A stretch of 46,641 nt of DNA from UBA10449 sp005883585 (lineage in GTDB: Bacteria > Chloroflexota > Dormibacteria > Dormibacterales > Dormibacteraceae): positions 1-46,641 of the forward strand of contig VBFD01000114.1 of NCBI GenBank assembly GCA_005883585.1, given 5' to 3'. Made by a program: the position numbers and the translations under genes. The notes beneath the pieces are model-generated. The model made no database searches. It was not told the DNA's origin and was given only the letters and a program-made list of their open reading frames with translations. Within the stretch, counting starts at the first letter, position 1. Each line of letters opens with the position of its first letter. Shown here one piece after another: positions 32,203 through 39,383 of this stretch.

Positions 32203-32294
32203 GGATCCTCCCGCGGCAATGACCCCACATCGCTGGGGAGACCTCGCCGCTAGAGGGTCCCCGCTGATCCGCGCAAGTGGGACGTCATGCCCAG
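32203..32294 (-). promoter_or_regulatory. Probable expression platform of the cobalamin riboswitch
   Basis: On the minus strand the 3' strand of the riboswitch P1 continues as GATCCGC, which can pair with GCGGATC at 32272-32266. That would compete with P1. When free, GGATC (32270-32266) can instead pair with GATCC at 32207-32203, adjoining the Shine-Dalgarno GGGAGG (32212-32207) of btuF. This gives a simple translational OFF switch when ligand stabilises P1. There is no U-run that would argue for a terminator. Confidence 0.5.
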
Positions 32295-32431
32295 CGGATC
32301 GGTCTCCTGGCTCGTGGATCACTGCAATCCGCCTGCCTTCCCAAGGCTTCCGCCTCAGTGGCCGCTAGGCGATGGCTCCCCACTCACAGTTGCGCGACAG
32401 CGCCGGATTCGCACCGGCTTCCCCTCATCCG
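32295..32431 (-). ncRNA. Cobalamin riboswitch
   Basis: Read on the minus strand, the conserved B12-box core is present in order: GGGGAAGCCGGTGCGAATCC, then GGCGCTGTCGCGCAACTGTG, CGGCCACTGAGGCGGAAGCC, TTGGGAAGGCAGGCG and GAGCCAGGAGACCGATCC. P1 can form from CGGAT (32431-32427) and ATCCG (32299-32295); P2 seems short or absent. It lies between cobT and btuF and points at the importer/salvage genes, so corrinoid excess should shut down btuF and the genes behind it. cobT is upstream and outside its control. Confidence 0.93.
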
Positions 32432-32439
32432 TGAGCTAT

Positions 32440-33522
32440 TCAGTTGTGCGGACTATTATGCGCGGGCTCCTGGTCGCGTTCGGAGACGCCGGCCTCGTCG
32501 AACGTGGCCATCTCGTTGAGCGTCCGGACCGCAGCCTCGAGCAACGGGAGGGCGAGCACCGCGCCGGTGCCCTCGCCAAGCCTCAGATCGAGCTCCAGCA
32601 GCGGCTTCAAGCCCAGGCGGCGCAGGAGTGCCCCATGCCCAAGCTCCTGTGATCTATGCGACGCGATCATGTAGCCACTCGAGGCGGGCGCGACCAGGGC
32701 GGCGACCAGTGCGGCCGCGCCGGAGATGAAGCCGTCGATGACGACGGGTCGCCTGCCGGCGGCAGCCTCCACGATCACGCCGACGAGGCCGGCGATCTCC
32801 AGGCCGCCGACGGCGGCCAGCGCCTCGATCGGACCCTTCGCGATCAGCTCGGCGTTCACCGCGAGCGCGGTGCGCACGGCCTGGCGTTTGCGCTCGAGCC
32901 CTTCATCGTCGACGCCGGTCCCGCGGCCGACCACGTCCTTGGGGTCGAGCTGTGTGAGCGCGCAAATCAACGCGGCAGACGGGGTCGTGTTGCCGATGCC
33001 CATGTCGCCGGTGAGGGCGATATCGAGCCCGTTGGCGATCTCATCGCGGGCGAGTTGGCGTCCGTGCCCCATGGCTTGATAAACCTCGCGGAGCGACATC
33101 GCCGGCCCCTTCGTGATGCTCGCCGTCCCGCGGCGAACCTTGAGATCGTAAAGGTCGGGATGATGCGGAAGGTCGGCGTCGACGCCGAGGTCCGCGACGA
33201 CGACACGCGCATTCATCTGGCGCGCGAGGACGTTGATCGCCGCGCCGCCCTTCAAGAAGTTGAGGACCATCTGGGCCGTGACGTCGCGCGGGTAGGCGCT
33301 GACGCCCTCGAGCGCCACGCCGTGGTCTGCGGCGAGCGTGAAGACAACGCGATTCGCCAGGGGCGGGTCGAGCCGGCCGGTCATTCCGGCCAGGCTGATG
33401 GACAGCTCCTCCAGCCGGCCGAGGCTGCCCGCGGGCTTGGTGAGCCTCGCCTGCCGCGCCGCCGCTTGCTGCATCGCTCCCTCGTCGAGCGGCGGGATGT
33501 AGATGTTGATCGACTCGGCCAT
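32440..33522 (-). CDS. cobT: Nicotinate-nucleotide-dimethylbenzimidazole phosphoribosyltransferase
   Basis: A 360-residue CobT that makes alpha-ribazole phosphate from nicotinate mononucleotide and a lower-ligand base such as dimethylbenzimidazole. Motifs are RLTKPAGSLGRLEELSISLA near residue 26, FTLAADHGVALEGVSAYP near 61, NFLKGGAAINVLARQMNA near 88, LTGDMGIGNTTPSAALICA near 170, VVIDGFISGAAALVAAL near 261, and the C-terminal HRSQELGHGALLRRLGLKPL followed by the catalytic Glu in LDLRLGEGTGA near 318. It precedes the riboswitch and is expressed separately. TAGCAT lies 10 nt before the ATG. Confidence 0.93.
   Translation of the reverse strand: MAESINIYIPPLDEGAMQQAAARQARLTKPAGSLGRLEELSISLAGMTGRLDPPLANRVVFTLAADHGVALEGVSAYPRDVTAQMVLNFLKGGAAINVLARQMNARVVVADLGVDADLPHHPDLYDLKVRRGTASITKGPAMSLREVYQAMGHGRQLARDEIANGLDIALTGDMGIGNTTPSAALICALTQLDPKDVVGRGTGVDDEGLERKRQAVRTALAVNAELIAKGPIEALAAVGGLEIAGLVGVIVEAAAGRRPVVIDGFISGAAALVAALVAPASSGYMIASHRSQELGHGALLRRLGLKPLLELDLRLGEGTGAVLALPLLEAAVRTLNEMATFDEAGVSERDQEPAHNSPHN
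32455..32460 (-). promoter_or_regulatory. Probable promoter hexamer for the riboswitch transcript
   Basis: CATAAT on the minus strand, within the 3' end of cobT. Transcription would begin about 32448, just before the riboswitch 5' strand of P1 at 32431. No clear -35. Confidence 0.4.
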
Positions 33523-33532
33523 TGGGAACCGA

Positions 33533-33538
33533 ATGCTA
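33533..33538 (-). promoter_or_regulatory. -10-like hexamer for cobT
   Basis: TAGCAT on the minus strand, 10 nt before the ATG at 33522. The leader would be only a few nucleotides. Confidence 0.4.
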
Positions 33539-33545
33539 GTCGAGG

Positions 33546-33551
33546 TAGCCT
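33546..33551 (+). promoter_or_regulatory. -10-like hexamer for the YjbR protein
   Basis: TAGCCT, 7 nt before the GTG at 33559. With an 18-nt spacer, TTGGGA (33522-33527) is a possible -35. It faces the cobT promoter within a 36-bp divergent gap. Confidence 0.45.
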
Positions 33552-33558
33552 TCGCGCC

Positions 33559-33993
33559 GTGACTTACCGGGAGCTGCGAAGCCTGTGCTTGTCGCTGCCC
33601 GATGTCGAAGAGCGCGAGACCTGGGGTGAGATGACGTTTCGCGTGCGTGAGCGGATCTTCATGATCGGCTCACCCGAGGGAAAGCGCGTTTCGATCAAGG
33701 CCTCGCTCGAGGACCAGGCCGGCCTCATCGAGATGGATCCGGACACGTTCGCCGTTTCCGCCTACACAGGACGCTACGGGTGGGTGACGGTGAGGCTGCG
33801 CACGGTCGGACCAGAGCTGATGGCGCGCCTGGTTACGTCCGCGTGGAAGCGGACGGTGCCCAAGCGCGCCGTGGCTCAGCTCGAAGCTGCTGTTACTACG
33901 TCCAGGACCGGCGCCGCGCCCCGCCGCCGGAGAACAGGCGCACGACCAGGAGCAGGAGCACCGCGCCCGCGAACGCCACGACCATCTCGCTGA
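33559..33993 (+). CDS. MmcQ/YjbR-family protein
   Basis: A 144-residue protein of the MmcQ/YjbR (CyaY-like DNA-binding) family: VTYRELRSLCLSLPDVEERE, then GEMTFRVRERIFMIGSPEG near 28, SLEDQAGLIEMDPDTFAVSA near 51, YTGRYGWVTVRLR near 73 and a closing helix with VPKRAVAQLEAA. The usual length is about 115 residues. Here a basic, low-complexity tail of about 30 residues follows (TGAAPRRRRTGARPGAGAP), encoded opposite the 3' end of a GlsB gene with which it overlaps by 98 bp. The tail probably reflects loss of the original stop. Confidence 0.8.
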   Translation: MTYRELRSLCLSLPDVEERETWGEMTFRVRERIFMIGSPEGKRVSIKASLEDQAGLIEMDPDTFAVSAYTGRYGWVTVRLRTVGPELMARLVTSAWKRTVPKRAVAQLEAAVTTSRTGAAPRRRRTGARPGAGAPRPRTPRPSR

Positions 33994-34216
33994 TGATCGG
34001 GTGGCCGATCACCTGCACGTTGATGTGGAAGACGCTCGCGAGAAAGCCGCCGATGAAGGCGCCGATGATCCCGACGATGATGTCGCCGAACAGCCCCAAA
34101 CCGTGGCCCAGCGCGACCCGGCTGGCGAGAAAGCCGGCCACCAACCCGACGAGACACCAGATCAGGATCGTGTCCAGATCGAGGTTGAACGTAGAACCGT
34201 TGATGGAAAAGGCCAT
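33896..34216 (-). CDS. GlsB/YeaQ/YmgE-family membrane protein, copy 1 of a tandem pair
   Basis: A 106-residue three-helix protein: LDLDTILIWCLVGLVAGFLA, then SRVALGHGLGLFGDIIVGII, GAFIGGFLASVFHINVQVIG and MVVAFAGAVLLLLVVRLF. GGGAGGA lies 6 nt upstream of the ATG at 34216. It is the downstream member of a tandem with the gene at 34265-34558, which shares the ASRVALGHGLGL block, so they are recent paralogues. The role of the family is not established. Confidence 0.85.
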   Translation of the reverse strand: MAFSINGSTFNLDLDTILIWCLVGLVAGFLASRVALGHGLGLFGDIIVGIIGAFIGGFLASVFHINVQVIGHPIISEMVVAFAGAVLLLLVVRLFSGGGARRRSWT

Positions 34217-34264
34217 GTTTCGTCCTCCCAGTTACAGGTAGAACGCGCAGCTGGAGGCCTTTCC

Positions 34265-34558
34265 CTACTCGTGCCTCCGGCCGCCGAAGCCGATCATCCT
34301 CAGCAGGAACAGAAGGATCACCGCGCCCACGAACGCGACCACCATCGCTGTGATCAGCGGGTGGCCGGTGATCTGAAAGTTGATCTTGAAGACCTGCGCG
34401 AGGATGCCGCCGAGGAACGCGCCGAGCACGCCGGCCACCAGGTCGCCCAGCAGCCCAAGGCCGTGACCAAGCGCGACCCGGCTGGCGAGCGCTCCGGCGA
34501 CCAGACCGACCAGGATCCAGACAAGGATCGTGTCCACGTCGAGGCGGATGTCAATCAC
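34265..34558 (-). CDS. GlsB/YeaQ/YmgE-family membrane protein, copy 2 of a tandem pair
   Basis: A 97-residue paralogue of the neighbouring gene: VDTILVWILVGLVAGALASR, VALGHGLGLLGDLVAGVLGA, FLGGILAQVFKINFQITGHP and AMVVAFVGAVILLFLLRMIG. It begins at a GTG with GGGAG about 8 nt upstream. The pair lies 48 bp apart on the same strand and is probably co-transcribed; gene duplication is the simple explanation. Confidence 0.85.
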   Translation of the reverse strand: MIDIRLDVDTILVWILVGLVAGALASRVALGHGLGLLGDLVAGVLGAFLGGILAQVFKINFQITGHPLITAMVVAFVGAVILLFLLRMIGFGGRRHE

Positions 34559-34599
34559 TTCACGGACTCCCTTCTAAACAGACGGACAGGCGAGATAGA

Positions 34600-35964
34600 T
34601 CATGCGGCTTTGGCCGCCAGCTCCTGCAGCACAGCGCCCAAAACCCGGTTGAACGCAGGGAAGGGATGGATGACATCGGCGAGGGTGCGCAGCGGGGTGC
34701 CGGCCTTCAGGGCGAGCACCAGCTCGCCGAGGATCTCACCCGCTCGCGGAGTCACCAGCGTCGCCCCGATGAGCACGCCGCGATCGCGGTCGGCGATCAG
34801 CTTCAAAGCCCCGTCGTGGAAGTCGTGGATGTAGCCGCGCGCGGTCTCAGCGGGATCGGCCGAGGCGGTGATGACGTTCAATCCGTGCTCCCTGGCCGCT
34901 GCTTCGGAGATTCCGACCGACGCGACCTCGGGGTCGGTGAAGGTGACCCGCGGCACCGCGGAGTGGTCGGCACGGGCGTCTTCACCACGCAGGCGGCGGG
35001 CGACGATCTGGCCGTGGTAGAAGGCGAGGTGCGTGAAACCGCCGATGCCGGTCACATCGCCTACGCCGTAAACACCGACCCGCGCCTCGAGAGTAGTGGG
35101 GTCGACCTTGAGCCAGCCGCGTTCGGTTTGCTGCAGACCGGCTCCCTCCCAGGCTTCGAAATTCGCCCGTCTGCCGGTGGCGACCAACAGACGCTCGGCG
35201 TGGAGAATCGCTCCCGACTTCAAGGTCACGATCACGCCTCCGCTTTCTTTCTCGACCCCGGCGACAGGGTCGCCGACGAGCAGCTGCATGCCGTCCGCGA
35301 GCAGGTGCGGCCGCAAGGCGATGGCGGCCTCTGGCTCCTCCGCGCCGAGGATCCGTGGGCCCGCCTCGATCACGGTCACCTTCGAGCCCAGCCGCGCGAA
35401 CGCCTGGCCGAGCTCCACGCCCACGGCGCCACCGCCCAGGATGGCAAGCGATCCCGGCAGCTCATGCGGCAGCGTGGCCTGGCGGTTGGTCCAGAAGTCG
35501 ACCTTGTCGAGGCCTGGGATCGGCGGGATCACGGCCGTGCCGCCGTTGGCGATCACCACGGCCTTCCGGGCGACCAGCTCGTCTCCGCCCACCTCCACGG
35601 TCCGGACGTCGACGAGCTTGCCTACTCCGCGCACGAGCTTCGCTCCCGTCGCCTCCATCGCCGCGGCCGGGCGGGTGTCGTCGAGATCCCGCGCCATCCA
35701 GTAGACGCGCTTGGAAACCTTCGGGAAATCCACGTCCCACTCGACCCACGAAGCCGCGAGGGTGCGCGCCCGCCCCGCCTCCTCGAGGGTCTCGCCAGAG
35801 CGCAGCAGCGTCTTCGACGGTATGCAGCCCCAGTAAGGACACTCGCCGCCGACAAGCTCGCGTTCGACCACCGCAAGACTGAGCCCGCTCCCCTGCAAGC
35901 CGCCGGCGATCGCCTCTCCGGCCACACCGCCGCCGAGGCACACGACGTCAAATTCCTGCGGCAA
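34600..35964 (-). CDS. Lpd/mercuric-reductase-like flavoprotein disulfide reductase
   Basis: A 454-residue FAD-dependent pyridine nucleotide-disulfide oxidoreductase. The FAD motif is GGGVAGE (residues 11-17), the redox disulfide Cys42-x4-Cys47 (ECPYWGCIPSK), the NAD(P) motif LAILGGGAVGVELGQAFARL near 173, the second FAD motif VGVYGVGDVTGIGG near 300, and a dimerisation domain at the C-terminus. The active-site His region reads VIHPFPAFNRVLG and lacks the usual HPT-x-x-E pair, so it is probably not a standard dihydrolipoamide dehydrogenase. TTG 35964 is preferred because GGAGGTGAT sits just before it; GTG 35973 is possible. It overlaps the upstream ABC ATPase gene. Confidence 0.85.
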   Translation of the reverse strand: MPQEFDVVCLGGGVAGEAIAGGLQGSGLSLAVVERELVGGECPYWGCIPSKTLLRSGETLEEAGRARTLAASWVEWDVDFPKVSKRVYWMARDLDDTRPAAAMEATGAKLVRGVGKLVDVRTVEVGGDELVARKAVVIANGGTAVIPPIPGLDKVDFWTNRQATLPHELPGSLAILGGGAVGVELGQAFARLGSKVTVIEAGPRILGAEEPEAAIALRPHLLADGMQLLVGDPVAGVEKESGGVIVTLKSGAILHAERLLVATGRRANFEAWEGAGLQQTERGWLKVDPTTLEARVGVYGVGDVTGIGGFTHLAFYHGQIVARRLRGEDARADHSAVPRVTFTDPEVASVGISEAAAREHGLNVITASADPAETARGYIHDFHDGALKLIADRDRGVLIGATLVTPRAGEILGELVLALKAGTPLRTLADVIHPFPAFNRVLGAVLQELAAKAA

Positions 35965-36931
35965 CCTGATCACCTCCGCCCGCGCTAGCGCGGCGCAACG
36001 ATTCCAAAAGGGATGTGGCCGTGAAGGCTCCGATGTAGCGGTCTCCGTCGAAGACCGCGGCACGCTCGGTCGGGCTCGATAACGCGGCCGCAAACGCATC
36101 AGTGAGTGTCGTTCGACGCTCGATTCGCGGCTCGCCCGGTCGCGGTTCCGGAGCGCGCTCGAGCGTGTGAGGGTCGATCGTGACGACCGACATCCGGCGC
36201 ACCAGCTGCTCGCTCCCAAGGAAATCGGAGACGTACTTGCTCGCGGGACGCGTGAGTATGGCTTCGGGCGTGTCGTACTGGGCGACCCTCGCCTGCATCT
36301 CGAGCAGGCAGATGCGGTCTCCGACCAGCACCGCCTCATCGATGTCGTGGGTCACGAAGACGACCGTCTTGCGCAAGGAGCGCTGGATGTTGATGAACTC
36401 ATGCTGGAGACGTTCACGTGTGATGCGGTCGATGGCTCCGAACGGCTCGTCCATGAGGAGGATCGGCGGGTCCGCGCCCAGCGCGCGTGCGAAACCGACC
36501 CGCTGGCGCTGGCCGCCGGACAGCTGGTGGGGATAGCGGTGGCGGTACTCGACCGGGTCCAGACCCACGAGCGTCAAGAGCTCGTTGACGCGATCGTTGA
36601 TGCGGGCCTTGTCCCAGTTCCACAGCCGTGGCACGGTACCGACGTTGTCGCCGACGGTCATGTGCGGAAACAGGCCCGTGCTCTGGATGACGTAACCCAT
36701 CTTCAAACGCAGCTGCGCGGGATCGACGCCATGAGTGTCCTGGTCGTCGACCAGAATCCGGCCCGAGTCGGGCGCGATGAGCCGGTTGATCATCCGCAGC
36801 GTCGTCGTCTTGCCGCATCCCGATGGGCCGATCAAGACGCACGTCTGGCCGTCCGCGATGTCGAGCGAAAGATCGATGACGGCGTTGGCGCCGCCAGGGA
36901 ACCCCTTGCTGACGTGCTCCAGCCGGATCAC
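35948..36931 (-). CDS. Osmoprotectant ABC transporter ATPase with CBS-like tail
   Basis: A 327-residue ATPase of the ProV/OpuCA/OsmV group: Walker A GPSGCGKT at residues 35-42, MGYVIQSTGLFPHMTVGDNV near 80, signature LSGGQRQRVGFARALG near 137, Walker B ILLMDEPFGAID near 157, H-loop VFVTHDIDEA. The C-terminal 80 residues (from VVTIDPHTLERAPEPRP) are CBS-like, the part that senses ionic strength in this group. It works with the divergent permease and binding-protein genes. The GTG at 36931 starts only 21 bp from the permease start, and TACGGT is 10 nt upstream. It overlaps the flavoprotein gene downstream. Confidence 0.9.
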   Translation of the reverse strand: MIRLEHVSKGFPGGANAVIDLSLDIADGQTCVLIGPSGCGKTTTLRMINRLIAPDSGRILVDDQDTHGVDPAQLRLKMGYVIQSTGLFPHMTVGDNVGTVPRLWNWDKARINDRVNELLTLVGLDPVEYRHRYPHQLSGGQRQRVGFARALGADPPILLMDEPFGAIDRITRERLQHEFINIQRSLRKTVVFVTHDIDEAVLVGDRICLLEMQARVAQYDTPEAILTRPASKYVSDFLGSEQLVRRMSVVTIDPHTLERAPEPRPGEPRIERRTTLTDAFAAALSSPTERAAVFDGDRYIGAFTATSLLESLRRASAGGGDQVAAGI

Positions 36932-36936
36932 TGCGT

Positions 36937-36951
36937 CAATTACCGTAATTG
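36937..36951. promoter_or_regulatory. Bidirectional promoter palindrome of the osmoprotectant system
   Basis: CAATTACCGTAATTG is a perfect 7-bp inverted repeat with a single central base, filling most of the 21-bp gap between two divergent start codons. It holds TACCGT on plus (36941-36946; 6 nt before ATG 36953) and TACGGT on minus (36947-36942; 10 nt before GTG 36931), so one core serves both directions. It may also be an operator. Confidence 0.6.
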
Positions 36952-36952
36952 A

Positions 36953-37630
36953 ATGCCGAGCGGGCTATTCCTCGACTACGTAGACCCGTGGGTCAACTGG
37001 ACCTGGCTTTCGACCCACATCCCGCTGTTCGTGGCCGCGGTCGAGCAGCACCTCACTCTCACCGTCATCGCCGTCGCGGGCGGCCTCGCGATCTCGATTC
37101 CTCTGGGAATTGCCGCGCATCGGTGGCGGGCTCTGCGCAATCCCGTGCTCGCGTTTTTCGACGTCGTCTATACGATTCCCTCGCTCGCGCTTTTCGCGCT
37201 GCTCGTTCCCTATACCGGACTGGGCGTGGTCACCGCCGAGATCGGGCTCATCGGCTACACGGTGCTGATCCTGGTTCGCAACCTTCTCGTCGGCCTCGAG
37301 TCGGTGCCGCCTGACGTACTCGACGCCGCCGACGGCATGGGCTACCGGCCGCTTGCGCGACTGTTGCGCGTGGAGCTGCCGCTTGCTTTGCCGGCGATAT
37401 TCGCGGGCGTCCGCATCGCCACGGTCACGACGATCGGTCTGGTGACGATCACCGCCCTGATCGGCTTGGGCGGGCTCGGGCAGCTGATCAATAGGGGCCT
37501 GATCGAGAACTTCCATACACCACTGGTCGTCGCGACCGTGCTCTCGATCGCGCTCGCGTTGGTGGCCGACCTACTGCTCGTCGGAGCGCAGCGGCTGGCC
37601 ATCCCCTGGTCGCGAGGCGCAGCTTCATGA
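36953..37630 (+). CDS. Osmoprotectant ABC transporter permease, first subunit
   Basis: A 225-residue ProW/OpuCB-type permease. An N-terminal extracytoplasmic stretch (about residues 1-20) precedes about five helices (LTLTVIAVAGGLAISIPLGI, VVYTIPSLALFALLVPYTGL, IGLIGYTVLILVRNLLVGLE). The coupling loop VLDAADGMGYRPLARLLRVE near 122 carries the EAA-like motif that contacts the ATPase. It imports glycine betaine, choline or carnitine-like compounds in related systems. It overlaps the second permease gene by 4 bp. Confidence 0.9.
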   Translation: MPSGLFLDYVDPWVNWTWLSTHIPLFVAAVEQHLTLTVIAVAGGLAISIPLGIAAHRWRALRNPVLAFFDVVYTIPSLALFALLVPYTGLGVVTAEIGLIGYTVLILVRNLLVGLESVPPDVLDAADGMGYRPLARLLRVELPLALPAIFAGVRIATVTTIGLVTITALIGLGGLGQLINRGLIENFHTPLVVATVLSIALALVADLLLVGAQRLAIPWSRGAAS

Positions 37631-38334
37631 GCGTCATTTCTCTTGTCGGGCAGTGGTTCGCGGATCCCGCCCATTGGAGCGGTCCAGATGGCATCCCGCA
37701 GCGACTGGTCGAGCATGTGCAGATCTCGGCCGCGTCCGTCGCGATCGGAGCTGTCATCGCGCTGCCGATTGGGATCGCGCTCGGCCACTACGGTCGCTTC
37801 GGAAACGTGGCCATCAATATTTCCAACGTTGGGCGCGCGCTGCCCTCGTTCGGCGTCCTCGTGATCGCCTTCCAGGTACTCGGCCTCGGCAACCTGCCGG
37901 TCCTCGTCGCGCTTGTCGCACTGGCGATTCCCCCGATGGTCACCAACAGCTACGTCGGCCTTAGCGAGGTCGACCCCGACGTCAAAGAGGCGGCGCGGGG
38001 GATGGGCTATCGAGAGCTGGCGCAGCTCTTGCGCGTGGAGTTACCACTGGCGGTACCGCTTGTGATGGCAGGCATCAGGACCTCCGCCGTGCAGGTCGTG
38101 GCGACGGCGACTCTGGCGGCGCTGATCGCGGGCGGCGGTTTCGGCCGGTACATAATCGACGGCTTCGCACAGCAGGACTACACGAAATTGGCCGCGGGCG
38201 CGGTGCTGGTGGCGGTGCTGGCGATGGCGACCGAGCTCTCACTTTCGGCGCTGGAACGGGTGCTCGTCCCCCGCGGGATCAGGCTTCAGCGGGCGCCCGT
38301 CGCCCGCCGCGCGACAACTTTCAAGACCGCATAA
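37627..38334 (+). CDS. Osmoprotectant ABC transporter permease, second subunit
   Basis: A 235-residue paralogue of the first permease: AASVAIGAVIALPIGIALGH near 37, NVGRALPSFGVLVIAFQVLG near 63, and the coupling loop VKEAARGMGYRELAQLLRVE near 119. Two different permeases with one ATPase and one binding protein is the OpuC/OsmVWXY layout. The ATG overlaps the first permease stop. It ends 120 bp before the binding-protein gene, with a strong hairpin between. Confidence 0.9.
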   Translation: MSVISLVGQWFADPAHWSGPDGIPQRLVEHVQISAASVAIGAVIALPIGIALGHYGRFGNVAINISNVGRALPSFGVLVIAFQVLGLGNLPVLVALVALAIPPMVTNSYVGLSEVDPDVKEAARGMGYRELAQLLRVELPLAVPLVMAGIRTSAVQVVATATLAALIAGGGFGRYIIDGFAQQDYTKLAAGAVLVAVLAMATELSLSALERVLVPRGIRLQRAPVARRATTFKTA

Positions 38335-38365
38335 ATGGAAGAATCAAGCCAAGCCCGCGGTTTAA

Positions 38366-38405
38366 CCCCCACGAACTCAGAGGCTGACGCCGTGAGTTCG
38401 CGGGG
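38366..38405 (+). other. Strong intercistronic hairpin between permease and binding-protein genes
   Basis: CCCC, one unmatched base and CGAACTCA (38372-38379) pair with TGAGTTCG (38393-38400), one unmatched base and GGGG: a 13-bp stem with one mismatch and a 13-nt loop. No run of T follows, so it is probably not an intrinsic terminator. It may stabilise the upstream mRNA end or tune expression of the binding protein, which is usually needed in excess. Confidence 0.6.
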
Positions 38406-38453
38406 ACCCCTGGGTGGATCGGCAAACACACGGGTGGCAAGGAGAAGGGTTCG

Positions 38454-39380
38454 ATGAATTCAAAGCTCGGTTCTGGGAGATTCCTGGCGGCGGTCGCCAC
38501 ACTGGTTTTCGTGGCCGCCGCGTGTGGAAGCACCGGCGGTGGCGGGAATCCGAGCCCGGCTTCCAAGGGCACGCTCACTGTTGCGGGTTTCAACTTCCCC
38601 GAGAGCAGCATCCTGGCCGAGATCTACGGCCAGGCGCTCGCGCACGACGGTTACACGATCAACTACAAGCTGCTGCTGGGTACGCGCGAGGTCGTAGCGC
38701 CTGCGCTCGAGTCGGGCCAGATCGACGTGTATCCCGGCTACGCGGCGACCGACCTCGAGTTCTACAACAAGGGCGCCGGCGAAGCCAATGGCGACGCCAC
38801 CGCCACCACGACCAAGCTCAACAGCCACCTGGCGCCGCTTGGGCTCGTCGCGCTCGACCCCTCGGCGGCCGTCGACCAGAACGCATTCGCGGTCACCAAG
38901 GCCACCCAGACCAAGTTCAGCCTCACCAAGCTGTCCGACCTCGCGCCGATCGGCAGCCAGCTGACCCTGGGCGCCGGGCCCGAATGCCCGACGCGTCCTT
39001 TCTGCCAACCCGGGCTCAAAAACACATATGGCATCACCTTCAAGGCCTTCAAGCCGCTCGACACCGATGGGCCCCTGACGCGCGCCGCGTTCAAGAACGG
39101 CAGCATCGACGTCGGCCTGGTGTTCAGCAGCGACGGTGACCTCAACTCGCTCGGGCTGGTCGTGCTTCAGGACGACAAGCACCTCGAGAACGCGGACAAC
39201 GTGGTCCCGATCCTCCGTCAGGCCGCGGCGAGCGACGAGGTCAAGAAGGTGCTCAACGCGATCGACGCGAAGCTGACCACGGCTGACCTGGTGACCTTGA
39301 ACTCGCAAGTCTCGATCCAGCACCAGGACGCCGACGCCGTCGCGACGGCGTGGCTGCAGCAGCACAACTACGCGAGCTAG
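38454..39380 (+). CDS. Osmoprotectant-binding lipoprotein (OpuCC/OsmX type)
   Basis: A 308-residue substrate-binding lipoprotein. The lipobox has Cys24 (FVAAACG). The mature protein follows the OpuAC fold: LTVAGFNFPESSILAEIYGQ near 42, LLLGTREVVAPALESGQIDV near 74 and YPGYAATDLEFY near 94, then KNGSIDVGLVFSSDGDLNSL near 207 and VVPILRQAAASDEVKKVLNA. The sequence PECPTRPFCQPGLKNTYGI near 178 carries a Cys pair. AAGGAG lies 9 nt upstream of the ATG. It is the substrate receptor for the two permeases before it. Confidence 0.9.
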   Translation: MNSKLGSGRFLAAVATLVFVAAACGSTGGGGNPSPASKGTLTVAGFNFPESSILAEIYGQALAHDGYTINYKLLLGTREVVAPALESGQIDVYPGYAATDLEFYNKGAGEANGDATATTTKLNSHLAPLGLVALDPSAAVDQNAFAVTKATQTKFSLTKLSDLAPIGSQLTLGAGPECPTRPFCQPGLKNTYGITFKAFKPLDTDGPLTRAAFKNGSIDVGLVFSSDGDLNSLGLVVLQDDKHLENADNVVPILRQAAASDEVKKVLNAIDAKLTTADLVTLNSQVSIQHQDADAVATAWLQQHNYAS

Positions 39381-39383
39381 CGG

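Noticed and set aside
32656..33558. Plus-strand frame running through cobT into the YjbR gene
   Set aside because: Only the part from 33559 has homology-like sequence and a start signal; the rest is antisense to cobT.
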